The translations under genes were made by a program, and so were the position numbers. From assembly GCA_028565715.1 (NCBI GenBank), contig JAOXYC010052231.1, positions 1 through 12,386 on the forward strand: DNA of 12,386 nt, read 5' to 3'. How positions within the stretch are numbered: position 1 is the stretch's first letter; every line of letters begins with the position of its first letter. Under the pieces are notes generated by a model, which searched no databases, was not told the DNA's origin, and worked only from the letters and a program-made list of their open reading frames with translations. Source of the DNA: Phoronis pallida. Lineage: Eukaryota > Phoronida > Phoronidae. Below are positions 1 through 7,629 of the stretch, piece by piece.

Positions 1-5
1 TATCT

Positions 6-39
6 TAGAAGTTAATAAAGTCTAGAAGTTAACAAAGAT
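6..39. repeat. 17-bp tandem repeat, two copies
   Basis: Two adjacent 17-bp units differ at only a few bases (tagaagttaataaagtc, then tagaagttaacaaagat). This is a short local duplication with no coding meaning seen. Confidence 0.6.
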
Positions 40-92
40 TGAAGTCGTGATTTATCGGATGCATTGATCATATCTAGCACTACGGCCTTACA

Positions 93-305
93 TCACAGTT
101 TAGACATATTTTGGAGTTTTTTTGGGTGAATGAACTTGCTTTTGGTGGCAAAATGCCTGATTCGTTACTTGGAAAAAACATTTAAACGTTTTACAAGAAT
201 CAGTATTTGTTTTTAAAACCAAAAATTTCAAAATGGCCGCCAACCAGGGGAAGCAAAATCGAACAAAAAACGTTTTTTGGTAATATTTTGGTGTACGAGC
301 TTTCT
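93..305 (+). repeat. Isolated satellite-like monomer
   Basis: This stretch aligns by eye to the monomer at about 5338-5530. Both share, in order, 'tagacatattttgg', a 'tggtggcaaaat' block, a 'tcgttactt' block, 'atcagtat', and the box 'caaaatggccgccaacc'. The 'tggtggcaaaat' and 'ccaacc' variants match that one monomer better than the other array members, so it belongs to a specific subtype. It lies outside the large fold-back element, so the repeat is dispersed, or the window starts just inside another copy of that element. Confidence 0.75.
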
Positions 306-322
306 TTCTTTAGCTTTATGTG

Positions 323-701
323 TATATTCCGACAGTTCTGTATTCAGAAAACTGTCGCAATACGGAACTGTCGGAATATAGAGCTGTCGGAATATAGAGC
401 TGTCGGAACAAAGAACCCTTTTGAAAAATAAAAAAAGGTTTTATGTTCTGACCGTCGGAATATAAAGCTGTCAGAATATAGAGCTGTCGGAACATACGAC
501 CCTTTTGAAAACTAAAAAAGGTTCTAATTGTTCCGACATCGGAACATAGAGCTGTCGGAATATAGAGCACATAAAATACACGTTGTTTTTGGAATATAGA
601 GCTGTCGGAATATAGAGCTGTCGGAATATAGAGCTGTCGGAACATAGAGCTGTCGGAACATAGAGCCGTCGGAACATAGGACTGTCGGAATATAGAGCTG
701 T
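323..701. repeat. 16-bp minisatellite with an inverted first unit
   Basis: About fourteen copies of a 16-bp unit (gagctgtcggaatata, variant ggaacata) lie here, some adjacent and some separated by spacers. Six run without a break from 599 to 694, and a partial unit ends at 701. The first unit, at 323-338, is inverted and is the exact reverse complement of the unit at 365-380, so a 16-bp stem with a 26-nt loop can form. A second level of repetition covers 403-444 and 488-529, where a block beginning 'acccttttgaaaa' recurs at a period of 85 bp. Because 16 is not a multiple of three, the minus strand reads through in several frames as repetitive pseudo-protein. I do not regard those frames as genes. 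Confidence 0.9.
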
Positions 702-722
702 AACCCTCTCCAAGTCATTCCG

Positions 723-1535
723 CTAAAGGTAAGATGCCATATCTTGTGTCATCATATCGAAATTTCCTAAATCATACTTAAATTTTGACACATTCGGTTT
801 GGTGTGTTCATTATAGCACTTGAATTTGAACAGGATAATAGAGTGATGACTTTTACCTAGAGGTGCTTCAAGCGCCAATTCTTCCACCATACCTTCTTCA
901 TTTGAGAAATATAGGTCCAAAACATTCGCAATTTGCTCAGCTCTATGATGGGTATCTTTTCTCACATGTTGACTAAGGTAACAGTCACGTTTACACTCTA
1001 TGAATTGGTATCCAAGGCTGTTTGGATTCGAGGGTCCAGTATTGCTTATCCATTTTATCTCGGGCATATTAAAGTTACCACAAATAACAGGTGTGAGTAA
1101 TATTTTCTACTACAGATACTTCGAAGTCCTTTCAAAAGGTTATCATTGTTTTGCTTATCACTGTTCGGTGATCTATAGACACAACCAATCAATAGTATAT
1201 CATTGTTTATGAGATTGAATTCAAGCCAACAGCTCTAAATAAAACCATTTACATGTAACTCAACATTCTCAACAGGTCCGGCACACAGAGAAGATCTTTT
1301 GCACCGTTCAACATTTGTACATAAGTCATAACCAGCCAATTGAAGCTCAGATTGTGCTACTGGTGTGCAGGTTGCCTTTGGCATCGTCTCTGTCACACAG
1401 ATATAGATAACATCTGGCCTGTACAGTCCAACAGCTGCTGTGAACAACTCTGAACGCTTATATACAAATTGTCTGCATAAGTATAGTAAACATCAAGAGA
1501 ATTTAGCTTGAACGAACTTTTTAATTTAACGGAAC
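723..1535 (-). pseudogene. LINE ORF2 endonuclease (EEP) domain, broken
   Basis: This is the exonuclease-endonuclease-phosphatase domain that nicks target DNA for non-LTR retrotransposition. Reading down the minus strand I see a start region (LDVYYTYADNLY, about 1500), then SELFTAAVGLYRPDVI with the VTETMPK motif carrying the catalytic Glu, and then LAGYDLCTN. After an in-frame TAG at 1232-1234 come ILLIGCVYRSPNSDK, VICGNFNMPEIKW, the LDLYFSNEEGMV block and GKSHHSIILF. The pieces lie in two frames, with frameshifts near 1465 and about 1085-1110. The usual GDFN is GNFN, and the usual SDHS is SHHS. Both lost aspartates are part of the catalytic centre in this family. The open frame ends at 723 in the linker before the expected reverse transcriptase, which is not present. 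Confidence 0.88.
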
Positions 1536-1954
1536 TAGTTTTCTTTACATGGTTATTTTCGCAGTTTTTTGTTACTAATTTAGTGTTTCTGGCTTTCCTC
1601 TGGCCACTCTTTTCTTCCTGATCACCCAGTTGACATTTTCTCCGTTTAGTTGTGATTCAAGTGTTATCTCCTTTTCCGTTTCCGCAGGGCTTTCCACTGG
1701 CGCTGCTCTAAAGGGGTCATATCTCTATTGATATGGATGTTTTTATAGTCTTCTAGGTCCTGAAGCATATAATTAGCTGAACGTAAATTTTTTGGAAGGT
1801 CCTGATTAGATGTTGTTGTTGCTCTCATTGGTCTTGGTCTATCTTCCAGCTTCCCAAGCCTAATGATGTTTGAGAGGGGAACATTGACTTGCACTTTCTC
1901 CAGAATGTTCTTTGAAATTCTAAATCATCAGCTTTTCTATCAATTGGGTTATCC

Positions 1955-1982
1955 TTTTTACTGTCTGCCACATTGAAGACAA
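1955..1982. repeat. Left copy of 28-bp target-site duplication
   Basis: This is identical over 28 bp to 2634-2661 (core 'ctgtctgccacattgaag'). The two copies flank the nested insert exactly, and on the minus strand both encode the same ORF1 residues. A direct repeat this long is expected from target-primed retrotransposition. Confidence 0.9.
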
Positions 1983-2156
1983 CTCGTTGGCACAGTATGC
2001 CAAGGTCGTCAGGGCCTAGGATTCAGCAAGGAGCGCAGATTCACAAAGAAAGACTCTACTAGAGACAAGATTGTACAAGAAGTTAAAGCAGCCGAAGAGG
2101 AAGCTCGGGTAACAAGAGCGGTACAGATGGGACAACAAGGTGCTTGGACAAAGTGG
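1983..2156 (+). pseudogene. Retroelement polyprotein fragment, upstream part
   Basis: There are 58 open codons from the insertion boundary. They include VCQGRQGLGFSKERRF, VQEVKAAEEEARVTRAV and MGQQGAWTKW. I recognise this pattern (basic linker, EEE-R-AV, QGAW-W) from reverse-transcriptase-bearing ORFs common in cnidarian and mollusc genomes, in the region after the reverse transcriptase. The frame continues a short way past 2156 without recognisable similarity. The clade name of the element is not decided here. No catalytic motif is present in this piece, so no activity is expected. Confidence 0.65.
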
Positions 2157-2290
2157 GCGATTTGGATTTGTAGGCGAACAACCTCCAGAGAATGTACGCG
2201 TGTGTACGCGTGCTACACGCGTGCTGATTGCTTTTGAACGCAAATGCACGCGAACTGTGCGCGAACTATACGCGTACAGATTGCTTTTGA
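2157..2290. repeat. ACGCGT-rich repetitive patch inside the nested element
   Basis: This patch replaces the central coding part of the nested retroelement. It contains several ACGCGT hexamers (between 2195 and 2275), two 'cgcgaact' copies and a 17-bp direct repeat (gattgcttttgaacgca) at 2226-2242 and 2279-2295, a period of 53 bp. It is clearly richer in CpG than its surroundings. It may be filler DNA from an internal deletion or a small independent insertion. Confidence 0.65.
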
Positions 2291-2512
2291 ACGCACTTCT
2301 GGTCTGCCTGGTGTTTCCCGGTTGAAGTGGGTTGCAGGGGCCTCCCTGCCAAGTCACTCAGCCACATGTCTAGGTGTCTCGGCATATCTATTTCAGCTAA
2401 GAAGAAACTCCTGCGAGAGGTAGCCCAGGTGACAGAACAAGCGTCCTGTTGGATCTGGATGAAGTACAGACAACTGCAACATCAGCAACCACCGCCATCT
2501 GGTAGGAATTGA
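2291..2512 (+). pseudogene. Retroelement polyprotein fragment, C-terminal end
   Basis: The open frame begins just after a TGA at 2288-2290 and reads WSAWCFPVEVGCRGLPAKSL, then KKKLLREVAQVTEQASCWIW, ending at a TGA after PSGRN. The block PVEVGCRG, a helical segment and a terminal aromatic-rich W-W motif are the C-terminal signature I know from the same class of invertebrate RT-bearing ORFs as the upstream piece. The order and strand match one original protein from which several hundred residues have been lost. No promoter or start codon belongs to it, and it is a remnant rather than a gene. Confidence 0.7.
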
Positions 2513-2633
2513 TCATCCCTGCCGGCCCCCCTACCCGAGGAAGTCTTGACATAGGGCCGAAACTTCCTATGAAGGTAGACAGTCAACTGACGAAGATGGC
2601 GGAGCATCATCAACACCAGATGTTTAATGTAAT

Positions 2634-2661
2634 TTTTTACTGTCTGCCACATTGAAGACAA
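2634..2661. repeat. Right copy of 28-bp target-site duplication
   Basis: This is an exact copy of 1955-1982. It is preceded by a T, and the host LINE ORF1 frame resumes directly from it on the minus strand. Confidence 0.9.
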
Positions 2662-2899
2662 GAATGTTAGTTTTTTTCTCACTCCTCTCTTCAAGTTCAG
2701 TCATGCTATTATATCTAGATTCCTGTACCATGTGTTCAAGATCGCACTTTAGTTTGACTTTTAACTCCTGCATTTTCTGTTCCATTTTAAGGACCTCAAA
2801 TGGCCCAGTTGTTTCAACGCACTTACTTTACATCAAGCCTTGAACTAGCGATCTGACTGATTGGATTTCTCCCTTAAGTTTATCATCAATCTTATGGTG

Positions 2900-3977
2900 T
2901 TAAACTAAAATATGATTCGCCGTTACCGACTGTTGTAAAATATATGAATAAAATAGATAAAATTACGATTTAGTCGGTATAAAATGCTCAATTTCTACTG
3001 TAAAGAATGCCTAAACAAAGTCATGGGTGCTGTTCTCTCTGATCTGCTAATATTGAGGAACGATGCAACGACTATTTCCATTCACTGAGGGCAGAAATAA
3101 CTCCTAAACTCAAAAAAAAATATTTTGAAATAACTCAAACAATGACAGCAAACAATACACGTCTGAATACTTTCACGTGGTCATCAAATAAACACCACGG
3201 GATACATGATGACGTAAATGAATTGTTTCATTCATGTTATTTTTTTAAAAGTCTGTCACAAATCAGAAAAAGGCAACTTGTTTGGTACATATTATTTGGC
3301 AGTGTTTGAATTTGAGGTGAGGTTATTCGATTGAAACTTGAATCGGATGAAGCCAAATAACCATCAGTATGCGAAGTGATACAATGTTAGTTGATCTGCC
3401 CATGTTTGAAATATGTTCAGGGAGTGTTTTCAAAGATTTATCATATGTACATTGCATACATTGAGTGAAATACGAATATATTTCAACGCTTGATACAACT
3501 TCTGGATCATCACTGCAAATACAACACTGCATAGTTGACTAACACAACCATTGCAAGGAAGGCAGATTCACTTCTAAATATATAAAAATGTCTGTTTTTG
3601 TTTATACTGGTGTTTTATCGCAAACTAATAAAACAATTTTCTTCAAAAGTTTTCAAGAATTTGTTTTTGATTTTTATATACATGTAATAAAATAGAATAT
3701 TACACGCGGAAAATTATGTTCTCGTCATTTTGGTCATTTTTCTAAAATTCCTGCTCAAATTCATTGAAAAATTAAAATCATCAAGGGAGACAACTCTCCA
3801 TAGAAGATTGCAAATTGGTTCGTTTGTAAATATGATAAATAGCAAATACATTACAAAACACGGGGATTGTCAGATCGCATATCATATTTGATGAATTTTC
3901 ATCACATTCGGTCTCGTGAATTCCTGCTCAGATGAAAATTCATCTTTATATAATATACCCAATATGTACAATCACCG
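2900..3977. other. AT-rich DNA, no recognised gene
   Basis: I find no domain, RNA gene or long repeat here. A 69-codon open frame on the minus strand at 3323-3532 has several cysteines (CCICSDD, QCMQC) and an AG-preceded start, but no recognisable domain. In DNA this AT-rich, frames of that length occur by chance. Near the right end, 3889-3902 (gatgaattttcatc) and 3931-3944 (gatgaaaattcatc) form a 14-bp inverted pair just outside the fold-back element. Confidence 0.5.
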
Positions 3978-4082
3978 GTTTATACGAACCGACTGATTCG
4001 TGACGTCACCAGCGTCCCAACGATAGGTGGGTAGAGCTGTTAAGAATTCCCTATCGAATTTGAAATACTCACAAAATCTTGA
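3978..4082 (+). repeat. Left terminal inverted repeat
   Basis: Starts gtttatacgaaccgactg and ends acaaaatcttga. It matches the reverse complement of 7195-7299 at 104 of 105 positions. The single difference is within 'aagaattccc' versus 'aagaaatccc'. It contains the palindrome TGACGTCA at 4001-4008. Confidence 0.95.
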
Positions 4083-4336
4083 ATATTATATATAAACGGC
4101 TCTTTCTAAATTTGTTAGGATTAGTATAATTTCCCTTTTCGAAATTTAACTCTGTACCCCAGGAATTATAATCGGGAAACGCGTCCCAAATAACCGTTAC
4201 TAAAATATATAGGCCGATTTTTTGAAAAAAAAAACACAAAAACGTTTTTTCGTTGGATTAGCCGAACAGTTGCTGTCCTACTGAAAACGCAGAAACATGG
4301 CTTACTCATTGCGCTACTCGAATTCACCGATTAGGT

Positions 4337-4373
4337 GAGACGCTAATTGTATGTGGCGTTTCCGCGCGCTTTT
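4337..4373 (+). repeat. Subterminal GCGCGC block, copy A
   Basis: It consists of 'acgctaattgtatgtg', then 'gcgtttccgcgcgctttt'. It is similar to 4499-4536 and, inverted, to 6909-6948. Each copy has a 'cgcta' start and a C/TCGCGCGCTTTT end in an otherwise AT-rich context. Confidence 0.75.
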
Positions 4374-4498
4374 AAACACAACTACATCTAAGCTCTGAGT
4401 TATCTATTTTATTGTATTTTAAAAGCGTTAAAAAATGCAATTTGCACAAATATGTTACCGTTTTTACCTACACTTCTGTCTTAGGAACACCAGTATAA

Positions 4499-4536
4499 GG
4501 AAACGCTATTTCCGTGTGTCGTTTTCGCGCGCTTTT
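4499..4536 (+). repeat. Subterminal GCGCGC block, copy B
   Basis: It consists of 'ggaaacgctatttccgtg', then 'tcgttttcgcgcgctttt'. It lies 162 bp from copy A, close to the satellite period in the same element. Confidence 0.75.
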
Positions 4537-4924
4537 GACTTGGCAAAACTCCTGAATACTAGAAACAACCCAATTTCATTTTAGCGTTAATGCACGGATT
4601 TTTTGTCAGTTAGGTACACGATGGATTTATATACTGTTAAATATCAATATAAGGCCTAAAAAATATAAAGAAATACACTCCTTCTTGGTAAAACATTTTT
4701 GCAAGGTCGCCATTGGACAATACCAACTTCCCGAAACGTTCCGGTACTCGTTTCATCGATTTGTGCCATTTTTGATGATACTTTTAACGCATCCACTTTA
4801 ACCAAATTAATTCCTTCGTAATCCATGTAAATGCCGCTTATTGCAGATATCACGACTTTTCTTAAAAAAACATTCAATCGAGTTATAATTAATTCATTCA
4901 TTTTCAAACCATTTCGAATTTAAA

Positions 4925-6110
4925 TAGAGCCACAATAAGCCTTTTTTGAAAAGATAAAATGTACATGGATCAGCATATATTTTCGAAATCTTTAAAAACC
5001 AAAATGGCCGCCGAAAAGGGAAGCAAAGACAAACAAACTGGTTATATTTTGGTTTAAGAGCTTGCTTTTGCAATGTGAATATTTAGGAATACGAATATTA
5101 AAAAGCTTACATGAATCAGCATACGTTTTCGATATCAAAAAATTCAAAATGACCGCCAAACAGTGTAGCAAAGGCAAACAAAAGGCATATCTTGGCTATG
5201 TTTTGATTTAAAGCTAGTTTTTGGTAGAAACATGTGTGCTTAATTTAATTGATGAAACATTTTAAATATATGCATAGATCAGAATATGTCTTCAATGCTA
5301 CAACATTCAAAACGGCCGCCATACAGGAGCGAATATGTCACATATTAGACATATTTTGGGTTTTTGGTGAACGAGCTTGATTATGGTGGCAAAATAACTG
5401 AATCGTTACTTGAATAAAACATAAAAAGTTTAACATGAATCAGTATATGCTTTGAAACCAAAACTTTCAAAATGGCCGCCAACCAGGGCGGGAAGCAAAG
5501 TCAAGCAAAAGACTTATTTTGGTTATATTTTTTTTTAACCAAAGTATATAATTAAAAGGCTTGTTTTTGATAGCAAAATGTGTGCTTTGTTAAATGAATG
5601 ACACATTTAAAATGTTACCATTGAGCAGCATATGTGCTTTAAATCATAAAATCCAAAATGGGAAGAAAAGTCAACAAAATACCTTCCTTGGCAATATTTT
5701 GGCATACTACTTTTCTTTCTGGAGCAATATGTGGGTTAATTAAATGATATATCATGTTGAAAGGATTGATATGAATTAGCATATGTTTTCGAAATCGCCA
5801 AATTTAAAATGGCTGCCAAAAAGGAGAACAAAGACAAAAAAAGACATACATTTGTTAAATTTTGGTTGCAATATATGGGCTCAATAAGATAGGTATATAA
5901 ATTTTAAACTTTTTTAAAACAGTTATCATCATATGTTTTCAGAACTCTAAACATCAGAATGGCCGCCAAACAAGGGCAGAAAAGTCATATAATAGGCATA
6001 AATTGGAGATATTTTGGTATAAAAGCTCGTTCTTGGTTGTCAAATGTTTGTAAAAAGTAATGATAACATCAATAAAATGTTGAAAGGGTTGACACGGATC
6101 AGCGTATGCT
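4925..6110 (+). repeat. Satellite array, plus-orientation units
   Basis: Seven units carry the conserved box 'aaaatggccgccaaa' or a variant, at about 5001, 5146, 5309, 5469, 5655, 5806 and 5957. Spacing is 145-186 bp, mostly 150-163. The box in the 5655 unit is eroded, and a further unit is cut off after 'cagcgtatgc' near 6107. Each unit also has 'atgaatcagcatatg' before the box and 'aagcaaag' after it, then 'attttggtt', an 'aagagcttgcttttggta' stretch and 'aatgtgtgctt'. Divergence between units is high, so the array is old. Confidence 0.9.
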
Positions 6111-6149
6111 TTTTAACAGGGCATGTAATCTAACATCCTTTTAGCAGAA

Positions 6150-6765
6150 CACATATTTGCCTACTGAAAACAAGCCGCTAAACCAAAATATAACCAAGAT
6201 ATGTCGCTTATTTGTCTTGCTTTCCCTGTTTGGCGGCCATTTCGAAAATTTTGGCTTCAAAAACATGTGCTGATCTATGTAAAACTTTTCTGTGTTTTAT
6301 TTATTTAACAAAGCAGGCACTCTGCTACCAAAAACAAGCAGTATCCCCAAACAACCATCAGAATATTTCTAATATGTGACTTTACTCCCCCTGTTTGGCG
6401 GCCATTGTGAAATTTTGACATCGAAAACATATGCTTATCCATGTAAATCTTTAAATTTTTTATTCATTTAATAAAGCAAACATTTACCTTGCAAAAGCAA
6501 GCTCTTAAACCAAAACTAAACCAAAATACACATTTTGCTTGACTTGGCTTTCCTTTTTGGCGGCAATTTTGGTTTTAAAGATTGCAAAAACAAATGTTGA
6601 TTCATGTAAATCTTATTTTTTAACAAATCACACATTTTGCTACCAAAAACATACTCTTCAATCAAAATATAATCAAGATATATATATATTATATGGCTTT
6701 GGCTTCCTTTTTTGGCGGCCATTTTGCATTTACGTCATAAAAGATGCTTCTCAAAATTTTTAAAA
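6150..6765 (-). repeat. Satellite array, minus-orientation units
   Basis: The same monomer appears in reverse complement. The box reads 'tttggcggccatttt' at about 6230, 6394, 6556 (one base changed) and 6711, spaced 157-164 bp. Together with the plus array it makes a large imperfect inverted repeat whose axis lies near 6110-6150. Confidence 0.9.
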
Positions 6766-7194
6766 TATTACAGTTTGAATAAGCATGTGTTTTCTCTCTA
6801 AAAATACACGTTTTCACACTAATTTCAATATCCTATATCGAGTAATCATCTGAAATGTAACCATCAATCGCAATGAACTACATTTCATTAATTTGCAGGT
6901 AGTCATGCAAAAAGCGCGCGAAATCGTCACATTTAATTAGCGTTTTCCATTATAGGTAAATTCGGTTAACGTATTCAATCGGCTATATTTTTGCGGTTTT
7001 ATTTTTGACATAAGCTGTTCTGCTGTTTCTCACACAAAACAATTCCGTTCACTTTTTCATAAAATTGACCTACATACTTTGTTTGACCGTTAACTTGGAC
7101 GCTTATCCCAATATAAAAGTAACACAATTGGATAAGGACACAAGACAGTTTATTTCTATTTACCGATCTAAAAAAATTATCTTATCTTTGCAAC
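6766..7194. other. Right subterminal region of the fold-back element
   Basis: No ORF or RNA gene is seen. The region is weakly complementary to the left subterminal region and contains the inverted GCGCGC block listed separately. Confidence 0.5.
6909..6948 (-). repeat. Subterminal GCGCGC block, inverted copy
   Basis: Read on the minus strand this gives 'ggaaaacgctaatt' and then 'gatttcgcgcgctttt', matching copies A and B at the other end of the element. Confidence 0.75.
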
Positions 7195-7299
7195 TCAAGA
7201 TTTTGTGAGTATTTCAAATTCGATAGGGATTTCTTAACAGCTCTACCCACCTATCGTTGGGACGCTGGTGACGTCACGAATCAGTCGGTTCGTATAAAC
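7195..7299 (-). repeat. Right terminal inverted repeat
   Basis: The reverse complement of 3978-4082 with one mismatch over 105 bp. Identity falls sharply at the inner edge ('tcttga' at 7195-7200). Confidence 0.95.
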
Positions 7300-7461
7300 G
7301 ACATGGTGATTCGAAAACTAGAAAGATGTAGCTTTCGATTAGTACCAAAACTGGAGAGGGCCATTCCCGGTAACCTAAACTCGAAAACTACAGCACTTAT
7401 GAGAGGTTTGCCGCTGTACAATAATGATGTGAGAAAATATTGAACATTTCGAATAAGTCAC

Positions 7462-7629
7462 CTGGACATTCCATAATTTTACATGACTGTGTTTCAATAG
7501 AACCACCCACGCACTCTTCTCCACCGTACATTGGTCTTGGGTTGTCGCATAAACGTTTCCTTGTTTCAATCCCTTTACCGCAAGTTCTGTCGCATTTCCA
7601 TTTAATCCAAGCCGACCAATTACCATGAA
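7462..7629 (-). CDS. Internal exon encoding one thrombospondin type 1 repeat
   Basis: This exon of 168 bp encodes 55 whole residues plus two split codons. TSP1 repeats are extracellular, disulfide-bonded modules that bind glycans, matrix and receptors. The sequence shows the WxxWxxWxxC start (NWSAWIKWKC), the CDRTCG motif (a usual O-fucosylation site, with C-mannosylation expected on the WxxW tryptophans), the RKRLC strand, and six cysteines at residues 12, 16, 27, 39, 49 and 54, ending CKIMECP. On the minus strand the upstream intron ends in a pyrimidine-rich 'tctcttcttttag' and the downstream intron starts CAG|GTGACT. Both junctions are phase 1, the normal arrangement for shuffled TSP1 exons. 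No neighbouring exon was convincingly found in the window, so the parent protein (ADAMTS, hemicentin, semaphorin-5 or other TSP1-rich secreted protein) is unknown. Confidence 0.9.

Larger units (their letters stand above)
1983..2633 (+). mobile_element. Nested 5'-truncated retroelement insertion
   Basis: This 651-bp insert splits the older LINE ORF1 and is bounded on both sides by the same 28-bp sequence. Coding homology begins at its very first base, so it is truncated at the 5' end. It runs on the plus strand and ends in AT-rich sequence (tgtttaatgtaat followed by T). The 3' part contains 'gaggaagtc' and then 'gggccgaaactt', a GARGAAG/CCGAAAC pairing common in invertebrate retroelement tails. 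Most of the coding region is missing, and the middle (2157-2290) is unrelated repetitive DNA. It inserted after the LINE, so it gives a relative age order. Confidence 0.85.
713..2899 (-). mobile_element. Degenerate CR1/Jockey-type non-LTR retrotransposon
   Basis: Reading the minus strand from right to left, the segment contains a LINE-type ORF1 (2899 to 1575) and then an apurinic-type endonuclease region of ORF2 (about 1535 to 723). The order, the short spacing and the sequence motifs are those of CR1/L2/Jockey-like LINEs of invertebrates. The reverse transcriptase that should follow the endonuclease is absent, and the sequence runs into the 16-bp minisatellite instead. Stops, frameshifts and a nested insertion show the copy is dead. 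The clade assignment is from family knowledge and motif appearance, not from a tree. Confidence 0.85.
1575..2899 (-). pseudogene. LINE ORF1 (coiled coil plus RNA-binding region), interrupted
   Basis: This is the ORF1-type nucleic-acid-binding protein of the same LINE. The N-terminal half (2899 to 2634) reads HKIDDKLKGEIQSVRSLVQ, then an in-frame TAA, then a charged, helical, probably coiled-coil stretch (MEQKMQELKVKLKCDLEHM). It continues into LEERSEKKTNILVFNVAD, typical of the RRM-like part. The frame resumes beyond the nested insertion at 1954 with DNPIDRKADDLEF. After a one-base frameshift near 1905 it gives SNIIRLGKLEDRPRPMRAT and INRDMTPLEQRQWK, both hallmark blocks of these ORF1 proteins. 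A second frameshift near 1668 leads to LNGENVNWVIRKKR, ending at a TAG at 1575-1577. The insertion falls inside the NVADSK segment, so the two halves lie either side of a 28-bp duplication. Confidence 0.85.
4083..4924. other. Left subterminal region of the fold-back element
   Basis: AT-rich sequence weakly inverted relative to 6770-7194. It holds two copies of an approximately 37-bp block (below). A minus-strand open frame of 83 codons (4656-4907) has no recognisable domain and no counterpart on the right side. I do not call it a gene. Confidence 0.5.
3978..7299. mobile_element. 3.3-kb fold-back element with long terminal inverted repeats
   Basis: The ends are 105-bp inverted repeats with one mismatch. 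Inside each end lies a more diverged inverted segment. For example 'aaaatatataggccgatttt' near 4202 pairs with the complement of sequence near 7055-7085, and a GCGCGC-centred block recurs on both sides. The core is two arrays of an approximately 155-165-bp satellite: seven units in plus orientation, then four in minus orientation. No transposase ORF was found, so it would be non-autonomous. The outer boundary and target-site duplication are not clear: an 'aatcacc' just outside each TIR is also inverted, with a small spacer difference. In structure it resembles fold-back or long-TIR MULE-like elements. The superfamily is undetermined. Confidence 0.75.

Noticed and set aside
323-701. CRISPR-like array
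   Set aside because: The units are only 16 bp, mostly adjacent without unique spacers of constant length, and the context is eukaryotic.
316-718. Three overlapping minus-strand open frames rich in FRQLYIPTALYSD-like repeats
   Set aside because: They are translations of the 16-bp minisatellite in different frames. The unit length is not a multiple of three, so all frames repeat. There is no gene evidence.
3323-3532. 69-codon cysteine-containing open frame on the minus strand
   Set aside because: No recognisable domain and no clear exon boundaries. Frames of this length are expected by chance in a 12-kb window.
4656-4907. 83-codon minus-strand open frame inside the fold-back element
   Set aside because: No domain, no counterpart in the mirror-image side, and no transposase-like motif (no DDE/D pattern). 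Length is compatible with chance.
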